A program made the position numbers and the translations under genes. From Blattamonas nauphoetae (lineage: Eukaryota > Preaxostyla > Oxymonadida): a stretch of 64,000 bases of DNA. Shown here piece after piece: positions 13,257-24,401 of the stretch. The notes beneath the pieces are model-generated. The model ran no database searches. It was given only the letters and a program-made list of their open reading frames with translations, and had not been told where the DNA came from. The DNA lies in assembly GCA_033064195.1 (NCBI GenBank), contig JARBJD010000281.1, positions 1 through 64,000 on the forward strand, given 5' to 3'. The number at the start of each line of letters is the position of its first letter. Position 1 is the stretch's first letter.

Positions 13257-14132
13257 ATGAGCCTGATCCTTTGGCTGTCGTTTCTGTTACTCTCGCCATC
13301 TTCAATACGATCCTTTCGACGCAACAACCCACGATCGTCCAAAAGTGATGCTGTGGTGATTGACGTTGTAATATTCGTCCCGTTGCAAGCAATTCTCGTT
13401 TTATCCCTCATTCTTAAGCTTCCTTCGGTTTCACCCATTCACAAGCTTCCTTCGGACCTTCATCCCTCAAACAATCGTCTCTTCAGAAATAAAGATCTCT
13501 CTCTCCAAGGAATCTCTGATACTCAAATTTCAGGCCAGATTGAAGAGGCGGAAACATTGCTTGAAGTCGTTACTTCGTTACTATCACTCAGCAACGTTGA
13601 GATCCTCGCCAATGCAGATTTCTCGATTGCTACGCTTCTAGAATCATCACGCATCAAGATTCAGAGTTCTATCCTGGACTTTGGAAGGGAATTCACCCAA
13701 TTCGTCGCTGATAGGGGCAGGATGACACTAATCGACATCATCATCAACGCTCGCCCCGATCCTGGAAGTGATGGACTTGTCCACGCAGACACCCACCTGA
13801 CCATGGCCAAGTGTGTCCCACAGAACGTGTTTGTTGGTCTGTCTCCAATATTTGGTCCATGTTCGTCCTCTGTGGAAATCTCACTTTCCATCTTCGCTAA
13901 TATCGACCACGCAGTCCCTCTGCCTTATTCGCCAAGCCCACCTGTTCTCCAACCCTCTTCGATCACATCGCTCAAGGCACACTCCACAATTCTCACCTCT
14001 TCGACGATGGTGAACGTGTTCAACGATATCTTCGCTACAATCACGAATGCTCCGATTTTAGGTGAGGTCGTTGCTTTCCCACGATGTCCTATGCGAATAA
14101 CAGACTATCAAATGCGATATGCTCTCAACTAA
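13257..14132 (+). pseudogene. partial receptor-family copy (P3)
   Basis: This is a 291-codon open frame whose central and C-terminal part reads like the beta-helix of the receptor family. Examples are the stretch around LSLSNVEILANADFSIATLL (about 13590-13640) and SSILDFGREFTQFVADRGRM (about 13665-13720), which resemble the helix rungs at 49640-49800 in gene C. The reading frame appears to continue in another frame after 14132 (LTPKNLEITWTALIQQHS, about 14126-14180), which suggests a frame break. No signal peptide, membrane span or pseudokinase tail is clearly attached. The first 40 or so codons are not family-like and the ATG may not be a real start. It is best read as a truncated, decaying member. 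Confidence 0.45.
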
Positions 14133-15330
14133 CACCGAAGAACCTGGAAATAACGTGGACGGCTCTCATTCAACAACACTCGGTCACCGATGAACACTCC
14201 AATCTGGAGTGTGTATTAATTTCAGACGCTGGGCCAACGAGAGATCAGTCTGTCCAGTTGAAGTTGCTGAGAAAAGATGAGAAGCAGACAAGCAAACATC
14301 ATGCCCTATTCCGATCAGATTCTGCAGAAGCACGAACGCTTCGTCCGCTGTCACCTTCGCATTCCCTTTCCTCTCGCTCGGCGTGTCTCCTCGCTCTCCT
14401 TCGGGTGGAGTGTCGAGTGGCTGAGAACTCCCCATTCTGTCTTCGTCGCGAGCGAACTCCCTCGCTCGATACAGGTTGAACACAAACAGCAGCTGCGACT
14501 CGGATTGGGAAGGATACTGTTGTGTGGCGTGCTGGGTGAGGGAGGGCTGTGTCGGCTGGTCGGGAGGAAGGTCGAAAGGAGAGGCGGGGGGAGTGTTGGG
14601 GGTGGCGAAGGAGAGGATGGGAAGGCGGAGCGAGGAAGAAGCGACCATCCCCACAATTCGGAACGGAACCGGCGTACATGGCTGAGACACAAGACAGAAC
14701 AGAATCATCGAAGAGAAGAACAATACAAGAACGAGTGAACACAAACACTCTCACTCTCCCCTCGTCGACTCCCACACAACCGCTACTTCTTTCTCGTCCC
14801 TCGCGTTCCTCAGCCACTGCATCATCACCGCTCGGAACGAGTCAGGCCCAATCAGACTGCTATCCACTGTCTTCGTGTGTTTCAGCCAGCCCAGCATCGG
14901 CCTTTGTCTGGCCTCTTCCTTCTTCGTGGCATCGGTACTTTGAACTGTCTTTCAGTCATCCTGTTCGTCGTCGGAATCGTCGTGAGCGAGTCGACTCCTG
15001 CGACCGACTCGAATGTGAGTTTCCGAACGAGGAGAGAGGAGGGAGCGATGGGACGAGGTGAGCGTGTCTCCGAATGATTGAGACGAAGAAGAGCGAGGAG
15101 AAAAGAGCAGAGACGGGCGATTCTCTTCTTCGTCCTCGTCGTCCTTCGAGACGAAGTAGAGATGCGTAGGACTCAGAAAGACGTCGAATGAGACATTCAC
15201 TGAGAAGAAGGAGAGGAGAGGAGAGAGAGCGAAGGAAGGAGAAGGACAAACGAAGGAAGGCGGAGAACAGACTGTAGATTTCTGTATTTTCGTCACATTC
15301 ACAATAACCACCAAGATTCACTTTCCTTTC
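14133..15330. other. coding-like but unresolved interval
   Basis: GC is higher here and there are long open frames on both strands (minus 14184-14744, minus 14952-15314, plus 14549-15061). The plus strand contains a hydrophobic stretch (LNCLSVILFVVGIVVSE, about 14940-14990) that could be a membrane span continuing P3. The minus-strand frame at 14184-14744 is rich in Ser, Pro and Gln. I cannot decide which strand is coding and do not assign a product. Confidence 0.25.
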
Positions 15331-15604
15331 TCATTCATCAGTCAAGGAAGTTTTCTCTCAAAATTTCACTCGATCTCCTGTTTTCATTTGCATATTTTCC
15401 ATGAATATGTCAGGGTTGTTGTCTGGAGACTCGATCGTTGTGACTCGCCCATGAGGCATAATTTTGATCATTTCGAATTCCTCACTCAACGATTTGTCGG
15501 ATTTCCTTTCAAAAAAGTATGAAAAGAGTACATTATGTGCTCAAACATCTACTGAACCGATCTTGTCACAAATCCACACATTTATTCACTCAATCATGGG
15601 CCAA

Positions 15605-15656
15605 ATCGAGTCAGTCCTTAAAAGTTGAGTCAGGTGACTGGTGCCCATGCCTAGAT
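15605..15656. repeat. terminal fragment of hAT-like MITE
   Basis: Nearly the same 50 bases as 8822-8869, ending in GACTGGTGCCCATGCCTA. The opposite end is not found nearby, so this is a truncated or end-only copy. Confidence 0.5.
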
Positions 15657-15721
15657 TTTGAAATGGAAAATGTGCTTAATACTCTCATCTTTCTCCTCAT
15701 TTTTCATTTTTGCTTTTCACA

Positions 15722-15775
15722 GACAGACGAAGTAGGAGACTGGTTCAATTCCTGTCATCAGCACTTTTATCCAAA
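15722..15775 (+). repeat. tRNA-like 3' half with Pol III B box
   Basis: GGTTCAATTCC at 15742-15752 followed by TGTCATCAGCA matches the 3' half of the tRNA-like module at 57600-57671 (GGTTCGATTCCGGTCATCAGCA region). The 5' half with an A box is not recognisable here. It is probably a remnant of the same dispersed tRNA-derived repeat. Confidence 0.45.
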
Positions 15776-16913
15776 TTGTCCTCCTCTTTTTGGCTGTCCT
15801 GTAGGACAGGACAGGCAGGACATGCGGACCCAAGCCAAAAATAAACACATTTTCTTCGGACAAAAAAGTGCCGTCTGGTCGTGGAGAAATGACCCCAAAA
15901 AGTTTCAAAAAACAAGTGTATTTTCCTATATGGCGATATGAGACACTCTCTATTTTTTTCATCAAATAATTCGAAAACTTTGATTTGTCTCTAAGTGAGA
16001 CCAATTGTGATTTATCCATAACAGATCGTGAAGTATTGACATGGCGTGGATTATTAACCCGACTATCAGTGAGTTGTCTCTAAATCAATCAGTTTATTTT
16101 TCTTCGTTGGATTATTTGTGATACTACTACGAAGATGCATTCTCAAGCAGAATACGTTTACAAATTCGATCTCGAATATAAAATTTTAGCCGAAAAAACC
16201 AGTTTTACTCTCTTTTTAAAAAACGGAAAAAAGTGACATCACAGAAATTGTTACAAAACGAAGAACCACAGACAATTTCAAACTCGATATCCTGTTGAGG
16301 TGTGAGACACAAGCTGAACAAGTTTCCACAAACAGCCCTCTCTAATCACTTTTTCCCAAAAGGAGAATCTTTGTGAATGGTCGACAAAACTCTCAAAGTC
16401 GAAGTCAGGTGAGGTATTTTTGGTGTGAGATCAGAGAGGACGACACTGACCGAGCCAAAAGGGTCTGTCTGTCCAGTTTTACCTCCTGTCTCGCAGAGGA
16501 CACTTTTCTCTCCGATTGAAATTTCATATCACATTCAAGGATACTATTTCTCAGTTTTCTTAATCCACACATTGACACCCTATTTCACCATTATTAGTAC
16601 TTTTTCATTTTTCATTAATTTCTACGTCATAAATCTTCATTACTGATTTTTCTCTTCAAAGTGACATGGATGTGAATCACCCATTTTGGTAGTTCAATCA
16701 AGAAAACTTGGGAACATCCCCTATCTCCTAAACGAGATGTATCTCTTGTTTATTGTGTCTTTCTTATTTTTCCGAAGTGATTCTGGAGTCCACGGTTCCC
16801 ATTCATGGGATCATGCCCTTTGTTCTTTTCTCAATCCTAGAGATTCCACTCTCTCGATACGATACAGTGTGATAAACCGATCATTGAATGCTTTGCGGTG
16901 ATATCGATCTTAT
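15776..16913. other. intergenic, no feature seen
   Basis: A/T-rich sequence without convincing open frames, lying beyond the 3' flank of receptor A. Confidence 0.4.
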
Positions 16914-17425
16914 TTTGAAAATATTGTGTTCATAATGAAGACGAAATGACGGATGGAAAAAAAAGAGAGAAATCAAAACAAGATGATGCAAGAGACATCA
17001 TCCATTCCACAAAAATCATCCGAACCATCCAAAGTGTGTAACAAGGATGAAGAACCGCGAAAAACAGAACCAGATGTGTTGTGACGAAGCGACAATGAAC
17101 AGAGAAACGGCGACACCGAAAGAAAGGCAGTGACTGGTGCTGACCAACGTCAGGGCGCGAGATTGAATCACATCTGGCAGGCCAGCAACCACAGAAAGCG
17201 ATTCACAGAAGATGAATGAGAGTGGGGAAAGGAAGACACCACACATCCATCACAATCAAAAGCAACGACGACGTGAGTGAAAGAGAGATTGTGGGGGAGT
17301 GCGGGCAGAGCCACCAAGCTGCGTGTTGTGAGGTGGATAGTTGAGAAAGAAAAGTTGGCGTTGCGAGTTGGGCAGGAGGCAACAGCCAAGATGAAAACAC
17401 GAAGTGATGTGGACGAAGTGATTGT
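16914..17425 (-). repeat. duplicated 3' flank of receptor A
   Basis: This closely matches 23893-24401. The match marks the left part of a tandem duplication that also includes the receptor genes. Small minus-strand frames inside it are conserved between the copies, but this follows from recent duplication and gives no evidence for a protein. Confidence 0.85.
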
Positions 17426-20400
17426 TCAGTTTGTTTTCGAAGCGAGCTTGTTCAGATGTTTGTCAGACTCAATTGGTGATCCATCCAACTGGTCCAGGAG
17501 CGACGACACTGTTTTCAGTGAAGGACGCTGTGACGCATCCAACGTCAGACACGAATCGATGATCGCCTGCATCTCCTCACTCACCTTCTCCATGTTCGGC
17601 TTCTCTCCCAATCGCAGTCGCCGCTGAGCGGTCTGCTCGTCCACTTCTGCGAACGGCACAAGACCAGTCTCGATTTCCCACAACACCAGGCCAAGACTAA
17701 AAACTGCTGCCGGTTCTGCCTGTGTTGTGACTGTCGATGTATTCACATTCGCAATTTCAGGCGCCATCCATCGCTGAAACTCCTGATTCGATTTCTGGTC
17801 TCCACTGCGTGTCTTCAGGCAGATCCGACCCTGCCCATCAAACAGAACCCAATGCGACGACAGCTTCGTCATGATGTCCACAACAGGCTTCACTTGCGCC
17901 AGCGACACCAGACCCCGCGCAATCTGCTGCTGCACTGACAGCTTGCACAGTTCACGAGTCGAGTCTTTCGAGTGCAGAGCAGAGTAGAGTGTGTCGGTCT
18001 CGTTCGCTGTCGACATTTCGTAGCCATCCCCACACACAACAACTTCCACAAAGTGCGAAATCGAGATTCCTCGAGCTTGATCGAGGCGAGTGTTGTCGGT
18101 GTCCGAGTCGGTTTTGTATTGGGCAGAGGATGCGATGGCGAGAGCGCTGTTGGCTGGCTCCTCGTTGAACTCGTCCACAACAACCTTCTCTTCGTCTATC
18201 GGTTGGATCGCCATTTCTTCCATGTTGTTGGTCAGTCTCTTCTTCTGCTTTCGTCTCCACATAATAACAGCAACGATTACCATCAGAACGAAGAGACAGA
18301 CAAGAACAATGACGAGAGGAAGCCACCATTTCATGTTTTCTTTCACCGATTCCGATCTTCGCTCAGAAAGAGATGTTTGGATTTGGAACGAAGTTGATGT
18401 TCGTTGGTCGTTGCCGAAAATCAGTCGACCTCGCCATTCGTGTTTGTCGGACAGAAGTGAGAACGAGGAGCGGTCGATGGAGAGAGTGATGTTGGTGTCG
18501 GTGAAAGAGGTGGAGGACGATGGATCCATCGGGATTGGGACTGCATTATTTTCCATATCGTTCTTCTGCATTTCAAACACTTCCAGCGACAGACCACACG
18601 GAATCAGTGTCGTTCCAAGAACAACTACATTGAATGTATTATTTTTCTTCTCGAACGTGCTCGTCGAGTTCGGTGAAAGTGTTGGGACGAACAGCGGCGC
18701 GTTCGATTCGACGTCACCGATTGTTAGGGAGCATGCGTCGGCGGAAATCCACGGAGACGACCCATTCGCTCCGTCCCCAACCGTCAGATCGACAATTTCG
18801 ATCTTCCCCTCTTCCGAACAATGGATGTTCCGACGAAGCGAAGGGAACGGGGAGGATGGATGTGTGTTCGACTCAAATGAAGACAATCGCATCTTCAAAA
18901 CACCACCTTTCATCTCGATCGCTCCGGAAGGAAGACGGATGAACTCCGTTTTTGAAATGTTCACATGACAAGAGTTCAACCGAATCAATCCTGTCGTCCA
19001 CGAGCAGATATCGTCTGTGTTCGTCTGGGCAATGGTGGGAAGTGGTTCAACAGTGAAAAGACCATCTTTGAGCTCCATCGTTGCACTGTTTCCGTCCATA
19101 AACACGAAGGTGGGAGAAGTGTTGTGAACGACAACATCCACGTTTCTAAGTTCGAGGAATCCGCTCGTCACCACAATCAATCCAGTGTCCTCCGCGACAG
19201 AGACAGACGACGGAACAATGAGTTTCGGTTCAATGTCCCAACCATTTGAGATGAGAACATGCATCGATTCTGTCACTTTCATTTGCGAGGAGAGAGACGA
19301 CGACTCGAGAATGAGGATCGTCGGACGGAGGAACGAGAATGCTTCGACAATCCGCCACGCCTCGTCCATCGTTTTGCACGGTCTGGCTTCTTCACCACAC
19401 AACGCTGTGTCTGCGCCTGTTTCTGTGTCGACATAGATCTGTGTGATCGACGCTTTATCTGGAAGACTGAATGTCAGTGGTTTATCAAAGAGAAGGTCAC
19501 CGTCGGCAGTGCTGAGTATGGTGACTGTGTCAACTTCGTATTGCGTGCCGAATTGAAGCAAGCCTGCTAATCCAAGTGGCATCTCGTCAGACTTCGCGTG
19601 TGATGTGCTCTCCATTGTGATGATGAAGGAGAGAGTTGTGGTGAGTGTCACTTTGTACTTCTTCCCCATCTCCAAATCTGTTCCCGTGAACGACACAACG
19701 CATCCAGTGGAGGGTGATTGCAGTTTGATCATCTCGAAGCAGTTCAGCCAAATATGTTCCCTTCCTGAACGAACTCACAGTGTATGTCGTACCATACACC
19801 AGTTCAGCATCTGACGAAGGATACAGAACTGCTGATCCTTCCCACTCTCTATTCGACTCGTTGAAAGTCATCGCAATCGTGTGATTCACTGTGTCAGATG
19901 CACGGATCACAACTTTGTACGTCGCCTCTTCATCCAACACTCGACCTGTCATCACAAATCCAATCGTCTTCTTCTCGTCGTCGTATTCTCCTTTAGTGAA
20001 CTCAACAAGTCGCTCTGGTTCTGTCGGCGTTGAGAAGACACATGCAGATTTCTCAATCAGCACAGGCACAGGTGTCGAATCATTATTTCTGTTCATCGTC
20101 TCCACCGAGTATGTGTGTCCATATAGAAGCTGAGGGACAGGATAAAGTGTCACAACGAGTGTGTTCGATGTCGCTGACTCCGCTGTTATCGTCAGCGTTG
20201 TCGAGTGCTCCTCATTCGATCCTGATGGCGCCGTGGGTGTTCCAACAACCAGAATCGAGTAATCTGATCCTACTGTCAAGGCACGAGATGTCAGTGTCAA
20301 CGTCGTTCCATTATCATCATTCTCTGCCGACGTTGAGAGAAGACGAGCTGGTTCGGGTATGATTTCAAACTCTGGGATATCGTCAAAAAACCCTTCAAAA

Positions 20401-23400
20401 GAGCTCGTTCCAAAGAAGAACCCAGCCACTTTGCACGACTTCCCATACACCAGATCACGTGTTGAGGATGTATGGAGAACTGATGATCCCTCCCATTTTC
20501 TGCTTGACGAGTTGTATGTCATATAGACACTGCGCCTGTACATTTGCGATGCCTGCTTCAGACTAACCGTGAACGTTTCATCTTCACCCAACGCTCGACC
20601 TTCCATTTCAAAGAACACGTTTCTGTACTCGCTGTCGTAGTGACTGACTTTGAACCCCGTCAGACGCCTCGGTTCTATACCTGTGGAGAAAGAGCAGTCC
20701 TGTTCGTCAGCCAACACAGACGTCGAGTCACTGGTGTTGTTCATCTCTTTAACAACATAGCGGTGATAGTACAGAAGTTCACCAGGGATCGGATAGAGGG
20801 TTTGATTGATAAAGTTCGATGTGGCCGATGTCGCTGTGAAGGACAGCGTTTTGGTGTGGCTCTCGGTCGGTTCTGATGTCACCGTGGAGGTTCCAACAAC
20901 CTTCATCGTGTATGTTGATCCTACTGTCAGAAGACGGGATGTCAGATTCAGCGTTGTTCCATTTTCAAAACTCTTTGTGGATGTCGAAGCAAGACGAGGC
21001 GGCTCGGGCATGATCACAATATCCGGGAGAGGGTCTCGAAGCAGATCTGTCGTTTCAGATCCTCTCTTGAACGAACTCACTGAATATGTCTGCCCAAATG
21101 CCAGATTAGCTTTTTTCGTTGGAAAGAGAACTGCTGACCCCTCCCATTTTCCGTTCGACGAGTTGTACGTCATCTCAACCGTGTATTTCAGCGTTTTCGA
21201 CAAATTCAGCCCAATTTTGTACGTTTCATCTTCATCAAAAAGCGTCCCGGTCATGTTGAAATACACGTTTTTCTTTTGTTGGTCGTATCTATCAATAACG
21301 AACGAAGTCAGGTGGGGCGGCTCTGACGGAGTGGTGAATGTGACTGTCTCTGTGATGGGGACTTCTTCTTCCATCAGTCCATCTTCCGAGATCCACATCA
21401 CTTTCGTCACTTCGTATTCCGTTTCCCATTCCAGTTTTCCAGGTGCTGTCGACGGATAAAGAGGTGCTGTTCCGGTCAGAACTGTCCAGTCCGACCAAGC
21501 GAGAGAGACGTTTATTTCGTTCTCTCCCTCCTTAACCAGCATCCAATAACTCCCTTTGTCAAGACTTATCCCCCTCAACGTAATCTCTGTCGAGTTCGAA
21601 TCTTTCAGCGGTGACTCTGCAGTGTGTACAGTCGTTGGTGGGAATGCAGATAGCGCCGATGAGTGAGGTATGTATTTCGCGTAGGGAATTTTTCCTTTCG
21701 CTCCGCCCGAATCGACGACTGTTCCGGAATACGACAATTTCTGTGGTTGACCAAACGTGACGTGGACGAGTCGGGGGATATTTGATCCATTCACAATTAG
21801 GATTCTTAGTAACCCCTTGATGGCTTGATCAGTCTTGACTGTCACTGTCGCTTTACCTCCAGATACTGAAACACTCACAGTCTCCGCTTTGTAAGCAGAG
21901 GTGACCTGCGGGATGAGATAGCTGCCATCTTGTTGATCTTTGTTGAAAAATACGTTTTGTTCACCTGACGTAGAATCGCAGAACATGAACATGTCAGAAG
22001 TGATTGCGGTTGAGTGTTTGCTGTTGAAAAACACATCTTTTGCGTATGTTTGGCGGATCGAGCTGCAGTTCCTGAACACACACGACGAGAGAGAGACCGT
22101 CGAATCATCGAAAAACGTGACAGCGCCGCCACGCCCATAAGAGGCCTTACAATCGACAAAAGAACATTCTGAGAGAGTGACTTCTTCTGAGATGAGATGC
22201 ATCGCCCCATCGTAGCCGGCACTGTTGTAGTAGAAAAAGCACTTGTCGATCAACGCTGAGGATGCGTTGGAGACGAAGAGACCACCCCCACAGCAAAAAC
22301 CTTCATAGCTTTTTGTGGAACAAGTCGTGAAAGACGTGTCCGTGACAGAGAATGGGTATCGGGCGTCATTCGGACAAGAGAAGAACACAGCGCCCCCATC
22401 AAAGTCGTCCGCATCGCAGTAGCACTTGTCGAAGCAGCAAGTTGTGATTGTGAGTGATGATGATGGTCCAAGAAGGCTGATCGCAGCCCCTCCTCCCCAA
22501 ATCATCGAGGCCCCTCCACCAATGTCGTTTGCTGCGCGCCCACCAGAATTGCTCTGGAGATTACTGTCATTGATTGACATTGACTTGAATGTGCAGAGAG
22601 TGAACGAGACAGAAGTGAGATCTGATGTGTGGTCGATCGCGAATCGATCAGTGAGTGATTTGGTTCGGTTTTCCAAGGAGAACTCCAAGACGGTGTTTCG
22701 ATCGCGGATGCAGGACGAGAAGGAGGTGTTCAGACACATCACATTCCCTCCCATGTTCGGCGACATCATTCCTGTCCCGCTGTCGTGGTTCGTGCTCTGA
22801 TCAACGCAACTCCCAACCACACGCTGAGAAACTTCACTCCCAAAACGATGCGACTCCAGTGACATCCGAGACGACGATGTAACATTCACAAGACTGCTTT
22901 CGAGGAGACTTGTGTCCACATCCATCGCACAGTCGAAGGCACACTGAGTGCGGAACGCGAAAAGAGGACCAGTCCCAAGCGGAAAGCGCGCATTTGTCAT
23001 CGACAGTCCAACTCCACTAATCGAAAGACTTTGATCTAATTTATCATCTGTTGCGCCATCATTCATCAGATGCATTCCAATGTCGATCTCACGTGCGTTT
23101 TGAGACGTCCCAACGAGCGGAAGAACGAGAGTCGATGTTGATTTGTGAGAGCATTGGATGATCTGGACTTGGCATCCGTGTCCATCCAAGTCATTCGTAA
23201 CGATGAAAGGCGAACATTCTTTGTTCGAAATGATCTCGCTTCCATCGATTGTCAAATCTGACAATGATATCAGACAAGCTGACCATCCAGCTTGTTCCAC
23301 ATCCAGACACCACGATGTCATCCGCAGTGAGCTGTTCTGCACATCCAACAACCACAGCTTGCGATTGTTGCCAATATTCTGATCATGCAGGCTGTTTGTT

Positions 23401-23657
23401 TTGAGAGATGTGATTGACGCTTTTCTTGATTCTTCGCCAACAGATAGTCGTGTCATGCTTCCACGTAATTCCATCCGTGTCGATACGATTGGAAATGAGG
23501 CTGTCGAAAACCATCCGGATTCGAACTGCATCACTGTTTGTTCAGAGTTCCAGTCATTTATGTTTTGGTTCGATGTTTCGGCAAATACGGTTTGAAAATC
23601 CCTGCAAATATCATCCAGGGAGTGAATGACTTGTACTAGCGAGATTAATAGCATCAT
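17426..23657 (-). pseudogene. giant beta-helix/Ig-like receptor pseudokinase A
   Basis: This is a single-pass surface receptor of about 2,070 residues. The start at 23657 gives MMLLISLVQVIHS, a signal peptide. Residues about 280-600 form a right-handed beta-helix (GGAVFF and CSFVDC rungs). From about 600 to 1350 there are Ig/FN3-like modules of about 105 residues in two alternating types, opening EPPHLTSF, EPPRLAST, EPRRLTGF, EPARLLST and EPERLVEF. The first frame runs to 19587. The remainder (19732-17426) is in another frame: the end of the last module, the CGEEARPCKTMDEAW motif, the second helix, a membrane span (about 18270-18335) followed by WRRKQKKR, and a kinase-like tail. The tail keeps RWMAPE and FSLGLVLWE but has MTKLSSHW at the HRD site and no DFG, so it is a pseudokinase. 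One frame break near 19733 separates the halves. It could be a real mutation, a sequencing error or a recoding site; no intron signals fit. Confidence 0.8.
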
Positions 23658-23700
23658 CGGAAATTAAACGATTCGTGTACGATTGCGAGGAAGTGATCTG
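23658..23700 (-). promoter_or_regulatory. conserved 5' flank of receptor A
   Basis: The 43 bases upstream of the ATG are identical to those upstream of receptor B (29438-29480). Beyond them the two flanks diverge, with scattered matching blocks to about 130 bases upstream. The conserved block probably holds the core promoter and short 5' untranslated region. No known element is named. Confidence 0.4.
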
Positions 23701-23892
23701 AAGCTTGGACACCCTTAATTTGCAATCCCACTCACGACTTAATTGTTGGTGGAATTTAGGAATTAAAATGTGAGGGATGGTTTGATCGTGCGTTCATGAA
23801 TCCGTCCCTTCGCTGATCCGATTTTTTTCCTTTCTTTCTCTGTCTGAATGACAGGTCAGTCTTTTCTGACGCTCCACACACTCGTTCTTGAA

Positions 23893-24401
23893 TTGAAAAT
23901 ATTGTGTTCATAAAGAAGACGAAATGACTGAAGGAAAAAAGAGAGAAATCAAAACATGACGATGCAAAAGACATCATCCATTCCACAAAAATCATCCGAA
24001 CCATCCAAGGCATGTATCAAGGATGAAGAACCGCGAAAAACAGAAAACGAAGTATTGTGACGAAGCGACAATGAACAGAGAAACGGCGACACCGAAAGAA
24101 AGGCAGTGACTGGTGCTGACCAACGTCAGGGCGCGAGATTGAATCACATCTCGCAGGCCAGCAACCACAAAAAGCGATTCACAGAAGACGAGTGAAGGTG
24201 GGGAAAGGAAGACACCACACATCCATCACAATCAAAAGCAACGACGACGTGAGTGAAAGAGAGATTGTGGTGGAGTGCGGGCAGAGCCACCAAGCTGCGT
24301 GTTGTGAGGTGGATAGTTGAGAAAGAAAAGTTGGCGTTGCGAGTTGGGCAGGAGGCAACAGCCAAGATGAAAACACGAAGTGATGTGGACGAAGTGATTG
24401 T
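23893..24401 (-). repeat. duplicated 3' flank of receptor B
   Basis: Second copy of the flank at 16914-17425, here lying between the promoter of A and the 3' end of B. It defines the junction of the tandem duplication. Confidence 0.85.

Noticed and set aside
17016-17246. Small hydrophobic protein conserved at 23992-24222
   Set aside because: It lies in the duplicated 3' flank. Overlapping frames are equally conserved, so conservation reflects recent duplication only.
18090-18968. 292-codon plus-strand frame opposite receptor A, with a similar one at 25066-25839
   Set aside because: Antisense shadows of the receptor C-terminal half. They are conserved only because the sense genes are duplicates, and they have no domain.
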